Part shown: positions 1 to 51,294 of the stretch, piece after piece
How the letters are laid out: each line of letters opens with the position of its first letter
How positions within the stretch are numbered: position 1 is the stretch's first letter
DNA from: Muraenolepis orangiensis
Lineage: Eukaryota; Chordata; Actinopteri; Gadiformes; Muraenolepididae
Reading direction: 5' to 3'
NCBI GenBank assembly: GCA_027704905.1
Contig: CM051000.1
Span: 19,253,364 to 19,317,363, forward strand
DNA: 64,000 bases
The notes under the pieces: model-generated
Databases searched by the model: none
Seen by the model: only the letters and a program-made list of their open reading frames with translations
Told to the model about the DNA's origin: nothing
Program-made: the position numbers and the translations under genes

Positions 1-1157
<1,157 letters not shown>

Positions 1158-4100
1158 AGAGACCCGTGGCCTGTATTCAGGATGTACCATCTGAGATTGT
1201 AAGAAACCCCCTTTGTCCTCCTTTAACTGAAACTTTTTGATAACTTGTTAGCCTGTTGATCGATGAATGACTTGCTTGGTCCATGAGGCTTACATTATTG
1301 ATTTTATTAAATGTAAGATCTTCAATCATTCAATACAGATACAAAAAGCAGTTTCCATAGGCCTATTTACCCCATAGATTACAGATTATAAAAAAGGGTT
1401 AGAGGAAGGGTATTTACAACATTGGATATGAACATTCTGTACATACATACATACTGTACATGCATACATACATACATATATCTTTAGAAAATATAAATAT
1501 ATGATTGACATATTTAAGCATTCATTTGATCTGTTTTTATTCACCCAGGCAAGTTCTAATCATATAATCCAATGCATACTGTGTATCTCTATACCATAGT
1601 TGGAGGTCATTCTGGGCTACCTCTCCCCACCGGATGTCCTGTCCTTCAGAGCGTCCTGCTCCAGGTTCTGGCAGCAGAGCCAGAGTCCCTGGGTCTGGAA
1701 GAGGATCTGCAGCCCCATGCCGGACCACTCAGAGCCCAGAGACTGGCAGCGACTGGCCATCCTCAAATGTACGGTGGAGTGTTGGTACAGCCGTCAAGAC
1801 AATAATAGATATAAAGAAATAAATACCGTCATCATAGAGCAAATAATATTAGCAACTTGCAACTTGCACAACAATGCAATACTTTCAGGGAAAATCATCA
1901 CAAAACCCAATATTACCAGCAAACGACGAATCTAGTGCTCAAACAAAAATAATAATTTGGCAATAGTGATTGAAATAATAGTACAGGTGTTTAATGATAG
2001 TTCTCCTGAAGACTATAATTTAGATGAACTTAAGTATATTAATGATACAAAATATTGCTAACTCATGAGTATAGTCAACGCGAGAGCTTTGAGTATAGAG
2101 TACTATAATAGAGACTATTGTAGCTGCAGTGATCAATAATATCCTCCCTCCTCCCCACTCTTTCCTGACAGACACCCAGGGGCTGCACATGCAGGGACTG
2201 CACATGCAGGGACTGGACAGGGCCCGGCCCTCCCAGATCTCCCCCTCCAGGGCCATCGACCCCTCCGGGGCTTACGGATACCGGCGGATGGTGCCTGGCC
2301 AGAATTGCGTGATGGTCTTGGACTACCAGGGCACCCTCCACCAGCTGAGGGAGGTGACTGGTTTAGAGATGCTGACCCCGCCCATCGTCGTCTGCCATGA
2401 CGTTGTGGATGTAAGAAGTACACAGTAACGTGCTGCAGGATGATTCATTTCATTTGTTCATTTGTAACATTCATGTTACAAATTCTCAAGACTCTTGCAA
2501 CATGAATTCATTAGTAAGCATGCGGTAATGTGCGCTATGTTAAGAGAACCACATAAGTACTTAGGTACCAACAATAGGTGCTTTCTGACCAAACATTTCT
2601 GGGGACTGGGGAACTAGGAACTAGGGACCTGGGAATAGTTCCTTCATTGGCTTTTTCTTTTTGCATTTACACCGCCAATAGGAACATTACATCAACGTCA
2701 GACAGAACGTCGAGCGAATATTTTTACATTTCGGCTTGACGATTCAAACCCGGCCCAACTTTTGTCTGTGTTTTGTTTGTGTTTCTTCCATTCCATGCCG
2801 TTACCGTTAAAGCGCTGTTTTTGTACCTAATTTTTTGACACTTTACGGTAAACACAGCTAAAGGATATTTAAAAACGGTGATCGTCGGTGGTGTATTGGC
2901 TCGTGTTCGACCAATCCCCATACACCTATGTCACCAAAGACTCCTCTTCGCTCTGAATTAGGAGCAAAAAAGGCCCTGAAAACAGCGTTCTGGGAACGAC
3001 GATGGTTCCTAGTTCCTGTGGTGCGAACACAACAAAAAGAGGACAGTTCCTCCAATAGTTCTTAGAGCTATGAAAAAGTTCCTGCGGTCCTTTATTTATC
3101 TTCTTCTTTTCAGTTTGCAGTTGAGCCTCGCCGGGACATAGGCTACTTTATATTCATGGTTGTCTTGGCCAGGACCGAGGACGGCAGAAGAGCTGTGAGG
3201 GTCTACCACCAGGGGACGGGTGAACTCATATTGAACTCGGTCATTCGAAGCTCTCTGGTCTTCACTCAGATTCGCATCACAGGCCCTGAGTTACCCCGGA
3301 TAGTGCTGTTGCTCTCTGGTCAGTGGTTTGAGAAAGGAGATACAACATTTAAATGTATTATTATTTAAGTGGAGCGGACGTATTTGCCTTTAGATTGATT
3401 GATTAAATTGATTCACTTTTTTTTCAGTGTGTATCTTCCTCATGCATGTTCAGTGCAGGGGGTACAGTCCAATCAACACGTTTTGCTCTTTCTCTCAGAC
3501 ACCGGGGAGGTGTACAAGTTAAACTACGACAAGCTCACTCTGCTGAGAAACAGTCTCATTGACATAGCAGACCTAAACCACAGTATCACCAGAGACGCTT
3601 ACAAGAGACCCTTCCGCCAAATCCACAGCAGCCATGGCAGCGCTCTCTACCTGACTGGTATGTGCAACAACTCGCAATCACACTAACCCCTAAACCTAAC
3701 CCTTAACCCATATTGGTAACATCTAACCCTGAACCCTTAACTACCCTAAACCCTAAATTCCAACCTACCCTCAACCCTAGCGCTAATCCCTAAATCCCTC
3801 ACACCAACACTTAACCCTAACCCGATCCCATTACAACACAAACAATACAAATATATCTTTAGGATCTTACTATGGAGGTGCGGGTGGTTTATCGCTGTCT
3901 ATCAGAGAGATATTGGAGGGGGTGTGGCCTCAAGAACTACCCACCGATCCACTTGAATGGATATCATTTCATGGAAGTGTTGTGGCATGTCCCATCAGGG
4001 TGCACGTCCTCTCATGTTAAATCAGTTTGAGAGCCTCTGAGATACCTATTATAGGTATTTACTGCTATTGCTGTATTGTGTGTCCTCTAAAGGTGGCGGC

Positions 4101-4731
4101 ACAGTGATTCTGGACGTCTTTACCTCTGAAAGCAACGCGAGGATGTTTAGGGATCATCGTCCCTTTGTTGTGCCCACAGCTCTTAATGAGGTAACAATGT
4201 CAACATCGTCACTATATGACAAAAACTTTTCTAATTTGCCTGACTTTTAATTTTTTTTGGATTTTGTGTGTATTGCAGGTGGTGAATGGTTGGCCCAGCT
4301 CTTCCTGTTGAATGATCAGGGGTTTCTGTTCACACTGGGAGAGAACAGCTGTGGACAGTTGGGTACTGGGGATAGAGTTCACCGTGGACAACTCACTCAG
4401 GTGTGTGTGTGTGACAATGGGTTATTCAATATTATTCAATATAGTATTTTATTTTTTCAAAGGCTATTGAAGCTTGTTATACACTTAAATGATGTCCATG
4501 TGTGTTTGAGCTTATGGTGGCCTCCTCCCTCTAGGTGGCATTGTCCATGAGGCCTCTAGATGTGTGGTGCGGGCTCAACCACACTCTGGTCCTGGTGCAG
4601 GATGAGTCCGGTGCCAAGGAGCTCCACGGCTGTGGCCAGGGCCACGGAGGCCGGCTGCCGGGCTACCCTGATGGCAGCGACATATTTGTCAAGCTGGACG
4701 TCCAGGTGTGCAGAGTCTTTTTTTCTTCCGA

Positions 4732-4794
<63 letters not shown>

Positions 4795-4935
4795 AATCAC
4801 ATACCTACTATAAAGCAGCTCTCTAAAACACAACAAATAGAGTGATACATACATCTGCTCCACCCTGAACTGCGTGTACCTGCTCAGCAGCCACGACATC
4901 ACTGAGTTGCTGCTCAGCGATGCTAGCCTCCGATG
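1158..4935 (+). CDS. fbxo24: fbxo24-like copy B: F-box plus RCC1 repeats, 5' end not seen
   Basis: Exons read as ?-1198 (ending IQDVPSEI), 1600-1773, 2180-2410, 3114-3318, 3499-3657, 4093-4190, 4279-4400, 4535-4705 and about 4845-4935. The first two join as an F-box (VPSEI, then LEVILGYLSPPDVLSF and VWKRIC). Exon 2180-2410 gives GYRRMVPGQ and VLDYQGTL, as in FBXO24. Later exons give the RCC1-like part with GENSCGQLGTGD and WCGLNHTLVL, then CVYLLSSHDITE. Phases agree at all joins except 4190/4279. The last exon reaches a TGA soon after LLLSDAS, shorter than I expect for the family. No start codon or upstream exon was found, because the left side is the truncated end of copy A. The role of F-box proteins in ubiquitination is family knowledge; activity of this copy is not shown. 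Confidence 0.65.
2575..3090. mobile_element. MITE-like insertion in fbxo24 copy B intron
   Basis: The left part (GGAACTAGGAACTAGGGACC) and the right part (TGGTTCCTAGTTCCTGTGG and following) are imperfect inverted repeats around about 400 bp of non-coding sequence. Copy C has no counterpart, but it also lacks the neighbouring exon. A non-autonomous DNA transposon is the likely source; the family was not identified. Confidence 0.4.
3683..3840 (+). repeat. degenerate CCTAAC-like tract in fbxo24 intron
   Basis: Runs of CTAACCC and CCTAAACC variants recur here, at 1-65 and at 6112-6262, always in the same intron of each copy. They resemble degenerate telomere-type hexamers but are irregular. The tract was carried along by the tandem duplication. 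Confidence 0.6.
3772..4882 (+). repeat. near-identical 1.1 kb tandem duplication of 1-1157
   Basis: Sequence 3772-4882 repeats 1-1157 almost base for base, introns included. By eye I see two substitutions near 4502 and 4515 and a shorter (CA)n tract. Identity stops inside an exon after the GTGTACCTG shared by both copies. The offset is 3771 bases before the (CA)n tract. Either the duplication is very young or under gene conversion, or it is an assembly duplication of two haplotypes. Confidence 0.9.
4733..4791. repeat. (CA)n microsatellite, 59 bp
   Basis: Uninterrupted CA repeat in copy B, at the position equivalent to 962-1066 in copy A. Confidence 0.97.
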
Positions 4936-5039
4936 AGGAGGCCAGGGGGGGAGGGAGGGAGGCGGGCGGACGGCTAAGTCCGACATCGCAGCTTAGGGTG
5001 GTGAGAATAATGAATTTCATGTATTTATACTGATCTCTG

Positions 5040-6976
5040 TTTGCTCTGCCCTCAGTTCCTTACAATGCAATACTTTTATGGAATATATTCACTAAACACA
5101 ATTATATCAGCAAACTACTAATCTAGTGTGCAACCTTGGCAAAAGAAAACATTGACTTATAGAAAAAAACCGATATATACTATGAATACCTAATCTACAT
5201 AATTATGAAATAATAGTACAGGTGCTTGATGATAGTTTTGCTCATCCTAAAGTCTATAACTTAGATTAACTTGACTTGCTAAACTTGACTTGCTAACTCA
5301 TTACCAGCAAAGGCAAAGAGTATAGCCAAGTTTTAGACATCACAGTACTAGGCTAGCGTAGCTGCAGCTATCAATAATAACCCCCCCCCTCCCCAACCTA
5401 ACCTTTATTTATCTTCTACTTTTCAGTTTGCCGTTGAGCCTCACCGGGACATATGCTACAGCATATTCATGGTTGTCTTGGCCAGGACCGAGGACGGCAG
5501 AAGAGCTGTGAGGGTCTACCACCAGGGGACGGGTGAACTCATATTGAACTTGGTCGTTCAAAGCTCTCTGGTCTTCACTCAGATTCGCATCACAGGCCCT
5601 GAGTTACCCCGGAAGCTGCTGTTGCTCTCTGGTCAGTGGTTTGAGAAAGGAGATACAACATTTGAATGTATTATTATTTAAGTGGAGTGGACGTATTTGC
5701 CTTTAGATTTAAAACTGATTCACTTTTAGATGCAATTTTATTGACTGATATTAGATAAAAAAATACTCAAGTGTAGAAGCCTGTACCCGACCAATGTGTA
5801 ACACCCACCAAAGCCACCACACCATGCTGGGATATACTGGTAGATCCAGTGTGTATCATACTGATGCATGATCAGTGCAGGGGGTTCAGTCCAATCCTCC
5901 AATCAACACGTTTTGCTCTTTCTCTCAGACACCAGGGAGGTGTACAAGTTAAGCTACGACCAGCTCTCTCTGCTGAGAGACGGTCCCATTGACATAGCAA
6001 ACATGAACCACAGTATCACCAGAGGCTATCGCCAGAGACCCGTCCGCCAAATCCACAGCAGCAATGGCAGCGCTCTCTACTTGACTGGTATGTGCAACAA
6101 CTCGCAATCACACTAACCCCTAAACCTAACCCTTAACCCATATTGGTAACATCTAACCCTGAACCCTTAACTACCCTAAACCCTAAATTCCAACCTACCC
6201 TCAACCCTAGTGCTAATCCCTAAATCCCTAAAACACTTAACCCTAACCCGATCCCATTACAACACAAACAATACAAATATATCTTTAGGATCTTACTATG
6301 GAGGTGCGGGTGGTTTATCGCTGTCTGTAGGAGAGATATTGGAGGGGGTGTGGCCTCAAGAACTACCCACCGATCCACTTGAATGGATATCATTTCATGG
6401 AAGTTTTGTGGCACGTCCTCTCATGTTAAAATCAAAAAAAATCAGTTTGAGAGCCTCTGAGATACCTATTATAGGTATTTACTGCTATTGCTGTATTGTG
6501 TGTCCTCTAAAGGTGGCGGCACAGTGATTCTGGACGTCTTTACCAACCAAAGCGATGTGAGGATGTTTAGGGATCATCTTCCCTTCGTTATGCCCACAGC
6601 TCTCATTAAGGTAACAATGTCAACATCATCACTATATGACAAAAACTTTTGTAATTTGCTTGACTTTTTAATTGTTTTGGATTTTGTGTGTATTGCAGGT
6701 GGTGAATGGTTGGCCCAGCTCTTCCTGTTGAATGATCAGGGGTTTCTGTTCACACTGGGAGAGAACAGCTTTGGACAGTTGGGTACTGGGGATAGAGTTC
6801 ACCGTGGACAACTCACTCAGGTGTGTGTGTGACAATGGGTGCAATTACGTTAGATGATGTTAATGTTTTATGTAAATGCATTGAATTGATGAAATGATTT
6901 TTTTCAAAGACTATTGGAGCTTGTTATAAACTTAAATTATGTCTATGTCTGTTTGAGCTTATCAAGCTCAAACAGA

Positions 6977-7031
<55 letters not shown>

Positions 7032-7185
7032 CTATAAGAGGTTGAGCCTTAAAAAATAAAAATGACAATGCTCCACCTTCAAATGCGTGTACCTGCTCAG
7101 CAGCCACGACATCACTGAGCTGCTGCTCAGCGATGCAACCACTACGGTGGTATGGGTAGGCCGTATGCTTGCTCTCTGGGGTAAA
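5040..7185 (+). pseudogene. fbxo24: fbxo24-like copy C, internally deleted
   Basis: Exons matching copy B are present at 5427-5631, 5929-6087, 6513-6610, 6699-6820 and about 7070-7125. They carry substitutions, for example LNLVVQSS against LNSVIRSS in copy B. Intron sequence at 5060-5400 resembles copy B 1860-2155. The F-box exon, the exon equivalent to 2180-2410 and the RCC1 exon equivalent to 4535-4705 are all missing. Where the RCC1 exon should be there is a (CA)n tract. The final exon reads CVYLLSSHDITELLLSDA and then diverges from copy B. With no F-box and a missing RCC1 block this is best called a degenerate tandem copy. It could still contribute exons to a longer transcript. Confidence 0.6.
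6978..7028. repeat. (CA)n microsatellite in fbxo24 copy C
   Basis: About 50 bp of CA repeat, at the place where copy C has lost the RCC1 exon found in copies A and B. Confidence 0.95.
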
Positions 7186-7637
7186 AAATAAACACAAAAT
7201 ATCCTTTTTTTTGTGTTCATTCCTTGTCTTGTACCATTAATCTGTGAATTAACAACTGCAAATGAAGTTTCAATTCCACAAATTTTAACATTGGTGTGCA
7301 TATTATATTATATATACATATATTGAATTGAATATAGTCTCAAATTTGAAGTAGATAGTCAATGCAGGGATGTGATAAAAATAAACCTATATAACCCATT
7401 GTGGCACCTTTTTGGAGGGAGGCATCAGCTCCAATGTGGTCACTAAGAATATTTTAAAGTTTTTTTTAAACAACATTGAGCAGCCATTCGGCAATCTAAC
7501 CAGAGACTGTACACGACCCGTTTGCTGTTTGATAATCGCCAAGCTATGTGTACGCCAAGTGCAATCCTCCCAGAGCACACACACATCAGTGGAGTTCCCA
7601 TTCACCTCTTCAGCAGTGTATGAAGGGAGGATATTAT

Positions 7638-7748
<111 letters not shown>

Positions 7749-8369
7749 GGAGTCTCCATTCACCTCCTCAGCAGTGTTTGGAGGGACGATATATGAATCA
7801 CCTTAATCTAAGAAAATAATTGTTATCTGTAGTATTAGGTGCATATGTAGTGGTCAATAGAGCCACTAAATGTGCTGGGTTCCCCAATGTTCGCAGCCTA
7901 AAATAGCATGGAGGAAGGTCTGATAAATAACAAAATAACATACAGTATGTAAGATATGAGCCTCTTGATCAAAGCTATGTTTTATTACTTTAATGGAAGT
8001 CAATAGATACAATAAAATAAATGATATATAGAGTATTGTCCATCCTCTCCAGCAAGGTGTTTGTCCACTAGATGGCTGTGAGACAGGCTGTGAGCCGTTC
8101 AAACTAACTGAACCTAGTGTCCTACACCCCATTGGGCCAGCTGCTGCGCTGAGCTGGTTTTGAGCGATTTTTGCAATTTATAATATAAGGAATATATTCC
8201 TTATATAATAAGGAAACAAATTGAAATTAATCGGCAGCTGCCATTTCCCCAATAACTATAAGAAAACTATTAGATTTTTGTTCGATAAATATATATATAT
8301 CCCCAAATTTACCATGACCAGCCAATCACGCTGAAGAAAAAGGCTTGCTCTTTGTTGATGCTGCACCCA

Positions 8370-9180
8370 CTTCTGTAGGACCCTAGCCTACTGTAGGACC
8401 CTAAGTCCTATTGTAGGACCTCTACTGTAGGACCCTAGTTATATTGTAGGACCATAGCCTACTGTGGGACCATAGGCCTACTGTAGGAGCATAGCTTACT
8501 GAAGAACCTAGCCTACTGTAGAACCTCTACTATATGACCCTAGTCTTACTTTAGGACCATAGCCTACAGTAAAACCTCTACTATAGGACCCTAGTCTGAC
8601 TTAAGGACCCTAGCTAACTGTAGGATCGCTCCTGTAGGATCATAGCCTACTGTAGGACCCTAAGTCCTATTGTAGGACCTCTACTGTAGGACCCTGCTTA
8701 TATTGTAGGACCATAGCCTACTGTGGGACCACTAATATATAGGACCCTAGTCTGACTTAAGGACCCTAGCTAACTGTAGGATCATAGCCTACTGAAGGAC
8801 CTCTCCTAAAGAATCATAGCCTACTGTTGGACCTCTACTTTCGGACCCTAGTCTTCTGTAGAACCGCTACTATAGGACCCTTGTTTACTGTAGGATATCT
8901 GCTGTAGGACCTTAGCCTACTGTAGGACCTCTCCTGTTGGACCAGTCCTATTGTACAACCATAGCAACATATCCTACTGTATAACCCTAGTCTTACTGTA
9001 GGCCCAATACCTACTGTAGGACCCTAGTCCTACTGTAGGACTTCTACTGTATGACCTCTGTCCTACTGTAGAACCTCTACTGTATGACCCATGTCCTACT
9101 GTGAACCCAAGTCCTACTGTAGGACCCTAACCCTACAGTAGGGACATATCCTACGGTGTGAACACAGCCTACTGCAGTTT
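8370..9180. repeat. degenerate minisatellite, GTAGGACC(C)TAG(CC)TACT unit
   Basis: About 45 variants of a 15-20 bp unit built on CTACTGTAGGACC alternate with CCTAG spacers. Units vary in length and sequence. Some higher-order periodicity exists: 8384-8480 is closely repeated at about 8645-8735. No open reading frame runs through it. Confidence 0.85.
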
Positions 9181-9289
9181 GCGTTGTACTTGCTTCCTCT
9201 CGGGTAGACAATGAGTCATTTCTAAAGGTATCTCCTTCCATTGTGATGCAGACAATATTCAATTATACATTTATTTTAAGCCTCAAATG

Positions 9290-10020
9290 TTTCTTTATAT
9301 ATTTGGGTATACAACATTTATTCAGGTACATCATATTTTTTCAGGTGTGTATAGTATACATCACATATTTATTCTGGTATATAATATATTTATTCTGATG
9401 CATAGTATATTTATTCATGTGTATAATATACATCCTGTATGAATTCAGATATATAATATATATTTATTCAGGGATATAATACACATCATACATGTCATCA
9501 GATATATAATATATGTATTCCCAGGTATATAATGTACATCATATATTTATTCAGGTAATAAATATATTGTCAGAACTGTACATAATATACTCGGAGGTAG
9601 GTATATATATATATATATATTTATTTATATTATATATATATATATTATATACTGTATATATATTATATATATTTATATATATATATTATATATATTATTA
9701 TTATTATATATTATTTATATATTTATATATTATATATATTTTTTTATATTATATATTTATATTTATATATATACATAATATATATATATTATAAATTATA
9801 AAATAAATTATAAATATATATCAATTATATATATTATAATAATGATATGAATAATTAATATAAAATAAAAATAAATAATTATATATATATATATATATAA
9901 TATATATATTATAATAATAATATTAAAATAAAATAAATTATAATATATATATTATATATATCTAATTATATATAAATATAGTTTATTTTATTTTATATTA
10001 ATTATTAATATTATAATAAT
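9290..10020. repeat. AT-rich tract: TATTCAGGTATATAA array passing into (TA)n
   Basis: From 9290 to 9600 a loose unit of about 30 bp, ATATTTATTCAGGTATATAA, recurs. From 9600 to 10020 the sequence is almost only A and T, in TATA and TTATTA runs. The apparent open frame on the plus strand here is low-complexity and not credible. Confidence 0.85.
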
Positions 10021-10202
10021 AAAAGGTATGGTGCATCGGGTCCTCTTGGGTCAGGGGGCGGCGGCGATCCAGCAGAGCTGAGCTCCAGAGATCTGTGATA
10101 TTTTTAAAGAGACGGCGTAGGGCCAAAGCCGCTGCTTTTCTTTATCGGACGGAGCGGAGGTTGACAAGGCCAAGGGGCTAACTGTGTCCTCCGCTGGTCA
10201 AG

Positions 10203-15811
<5,609 letters not shown>

Positions 15812-16260
15812 AAGGGAAGGAGACATGAAGATATACAAGGCCACGAGTACGGAGGAAGGTGACATGAATATATAAATGGGAAGGAGACATGAAGATAGAC
15901 AAGGCCACAAGTAGAGAGTAGGTGACATGGAAAGATATAGGCAGGATGGAGACATTCACTACATGCACTCTGCTGTACAGTCAAGGCACTTCATGATAAA
16001 CCAAAGTGAACTAAAATAAACATTGGTAATTAACTAATCAGTGCACCACACTGCTGAGGATAAGCCCTGACCCTTCATGCTGATTGCTGTTTCTGCCATT
16101 AGCTGTACGCTTTTTTATGAAGTAAGTCCCTTAGTGTGCAAACAACAGCTTTTTACATTGTTAGGGTCATATGTTGATATACCAGTTAATACATTAGGAA
16201 GGATTACTTTCTGACTTATTACGGAGGATTAGGTTTATAAGCAGGCTGTCAGAATATTCT

Positions 16261-16266
16261 AATAAA
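16261..16266 (+). terminator. mettl21c poly(A) signal AATAAA
   Basis: AATAAA lies 450 bp past the stop codon, in AT-rich sequence and before the likely tpp2 3' end on the other strand. Position and motif fit; the cleavage site is not determined. Confidence 0.55.
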
Positions 16267-16430
16267 ATGTCAAATACAATGATGTTCAATCACTTATTTT
16301 ATCTCTGATCAGACAAAGAACAATCAACTATTCAACATTGTGTACGTCAGACTACTTTGTGCATAATGTCATATGTCAATGACATGTCTTCGCTAAAAAA
16401 GACAAGAATATTTAAAATCTTCAAAATCAT

Positions 16431-16436
16431 TTTATT
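16431..16436 (-). terminator. possible tpp2 poly(A) signal AATAAA
   Basis: Reverse-complement AATAAA is the nearest good signal I see downstream of the tpp2 stop. It would give a 3' UTR of about 1.3 kb ending about 165 bp from the mettl21c signal. Confidence 0.4.
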
Positions 16437-17282
16437 GTCATCTTCCTCTGTTGAAGTGGCGTCATGAAATAACAATAATGTGACTCTTTAAAACAATACG
16501 ACAACAAAAACTCAGAGGACAGGAAACATATTGCCGCTTCCTTGGTGTGTGTGTGTGAAAATCGGTTGAGGGTTCGAGTGGACGAATCATCTGACCCGAT
16601 AGTTAAGGCCGTCTTACCGACGCAACCCCCAAAAACACACCCACTGTTGGCAACACGCAAAACACGGGACAGAACAGAACGGATCGACGTATGGGAGATG
16701 GAGGTGGGGGTGGGAGGGGCATTTAAAGAATAGCCTGCCAATCAAGGAGAGGCTCAGCCAATCAGAAAGCTGCTCAGCTCTCTCGGAGGAGCCAACGCTA
16801 ATGCCAACAGGATACTGCAGAAATAATGAAACAAAACAACACAGAGAAGGAGGCCAGTTGCTGACACTAAAAATGCTGTTAAATGTTTTTCCTCAAATAG
16901 TTTGTCGTTTTCCTTCCATATCGAGAAGACATGCATATATGCAAACTAAGTCCTGGAGAGTAATAGATATATGTTTGATATTCTTATATTGCCTGGTGAT
17001 ATGTGTATGTACAGTATGTGGATATAGAGGTGCATCTTTCTACAGCTGCCCCCGGTTGGTCTCTTCAGCCGTGACGCAAGGTCAGCACGTAGCATGAGAG
17101 TCAAGTGGTTAGCCTAGCCGGTGGATGGGGAGGATCAGAGACGGAGCTACAGACAGCGAGGTGATGGTGGAGACACTGAGTTGATGGCGGAGGTGACGGT
17201 GGAGATAATGAGGTTGTGGTATCACCCTCTCCTGCACCATCCTGACAGGCCAAGAGAGTAACCCTCATCCAAACCATCTCAT

Positions 17283-17490
17283 GAGGCTAGCGTTAACCTA
17301 GCATTAGGCTAGTGTTATAGTGAGAGTTAAGCTAGAATTAGTGAGAAGGTTAGGACTAGCAGTAGGCTGCCATCAGGTTAGCATTAAGCTAGCAACAGAC
17401 TAGCATTAGGTTAGCCTCAGGCTAGTGTCAGACTAGTACCAAATTAGTATCAGGCTAGCGTCAGGATAGCTTCAGGCTAGCATTAGCAGG
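17283..17490. repeat. GCTAGCATTAGGCTAGTG-type degenerate array
   Basis: About 18 variants of a 10-13 bp unit (GGCTAGCATTA, GGTTAGCAT, GGCTAGTGTCA) lie in the presumed tpp2 3' UTR. No other feature is seen between 16450 and 17620. Confidence 0.75.
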
Positions 17491-17621
17491 ATTGTGAATG
17501 TCTAGATGGGACCAGAGAAGCAGCAGCTGGCTGAAGAAACATTTCCCTGGGTTTGGTGTCATCTTCATCATAGTCTTCATCAGGAGGAAACAATACCAGT
17601 CGTGGTTATAATTTACATGGG

Positions 17622-49136
<31,515 letters not shown>

Positions 49137-49265
49137 GGTAAGGGTGAGGATGGATGAAAACAAAGCGGGGGACTGGGAGCAGGTCGGCTCGGAGGACAGG
49201 CAGCGGCTCGGCAGACCTCGGTGACTCCTCCTGGGGAAGGGGGGGGGGGGGGGGGGGGAGTTAAA
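49137..49265 (-). promoter_or_regulatory. probable tpp2 5' UTR and proximal promoter
   Basis: GC-rich sequence directly upstream of the tpp2 ATG, including a run of about 19 G (49240-49258). No TATA box was seen. This is inferred only from position and base composition. Confidence 0.35.
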
Positions 49266-49674
49266 GGGCCCGTAGCAGTTCTCTATGGATATACAGTGTA
49301 AATATATATGGTTAAACTTGTTAAGATATGTCACAGTTAAACTTGAACAGAACAATTCGTTCTCATGTCTACATACACAAACAATACATACAGTAGTCTA
49401 AGTAGTTGGCACAGGGATGCTGTGGTTAGACATAACCACAGCATATGGACAAGAAAAGTTTTATTTAATTTATTTAATTGTACTGGAAATAAAAAATAAT
49501 TTGTTGAAAACAATTTAATGTCCACTGTACTGATAGGTGTCAGGAGTTTAAGAAGTAAGAAGTAGCTCTGTACATTCCTGTGGGAAAGTGTCACTGCTGA
49601 TTTCCCACCCTGGGTACTGGTGATGGAGATGGGTCCCAGCCCTTGAGGTGGGCCTGAGCCTGGAGCTCTGCAGC

Positions 49675-50164
49675 CGGACACTATTGGGAAAAGCTCTGAA
49701 AAATCAGTAAATCACCCTACTGGCCGTTAGTGGAACTTGACTCTCCATGGGTCTGCGTATCAAAATTAGTGAAATCGACTCCCAGGCTTTTCACAGGGCC
49801 TGCCAAGAGTTCATCACGTACATGACCCTACACAACTCTGTGTATGACAGGTGGTAGGTGCCCCCCCATAAGTCCTTCCATCGATGTGAGCGGTACCTGG
49901 CAGGGGCCCCATAGGTCAATTACTTCCTTGTGCGACTTTGCCCAAACAGGTGCTGGCTTCCGGAGGGGAACCTGAGACCTGCATCTTTGGTGGAGCAAGA
50001 GACATTTATCCCATATTTCACCATGAGCTGAACCACATCAGAGTCATCTATCACAACCCTGGCTGTAGGTGTAAGGGTGTATTGAGCAGCGAGGGTGAGC
50101 TGCTAGAATTGAATGGTGCTAGGAAGTCTGACCGAAGACCAGACTTTGCGGTTAGGATCAGATG
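49675..50164 (+). other. unidentified segment with decayed coding look
   Basis: The frame at 49938-50162 (GGARDIYPIFHHELNHIRVI, then YHNPGCRCKG) has protein-like composition but no start context and no recognised family. The segment abuts a SINE at 50165. GGCCGTTAGTGGAACT near 49720 resembles the tandem unit at 63684-63840. It may be part of an interspersed element or a retrocopy. Confidence 0.35.
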
Positions 50165-50400
50165 ACAACAACAACAACAAATCGTGAGGATTGAATCCTC
50201 TTTATTGGTCACATACATGAAGACATACAGTGAAACATGTTCTCTGCATTTAACCCATCCTAGTATTAGGAGCAGTGGGCAGCTATTCATACAGCGCCCG
50301 GGGAGCAGTTAGGGTTAGGGTCTTCCTCAAGGACACCTCGACAGTTTTTGCTAGGAGGAGCCGGGGACCCTAACCTAGCGACACCTACTAAGAAGACCAC
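50165..50400 (-). mobile_element. tRNA-SINE body, minus strand, head missing
   Basis: The reverse complement matches 53755-53935 (GACCCTAACCCTAACTGCTC, GGATGGGTTAAATGCAGAGA, AGAGGATTCAATCCTCACGA) and ends in a (GTT)n tail. The tRNA-like 5' head is absent. Confidence 0.88.
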
Positions 50401-51242
<842 letters not shown>

Positions 51243-51294
51243 AAAGAGAGGAGAGACTCCAGAGTTCACTTAACAGCAACAGGAGGACTCAGGT

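Noticed and set aside
3683..3840. Interstitial telomere marking a chromosome fusion
   Set aside because: The hexamers are irregular, short and confined to one intron of the duplicated gene.
8370..9180. CRISPR-like array
   Set aside because: Units are variable, there are no unique spacers of constant length, and the genome is eukaryotic.
9513..9794. Open frame of Tyr/Ile residues in the AT-rich tract
   Set aside because: Pure TA-repeat translation without start context or homology.
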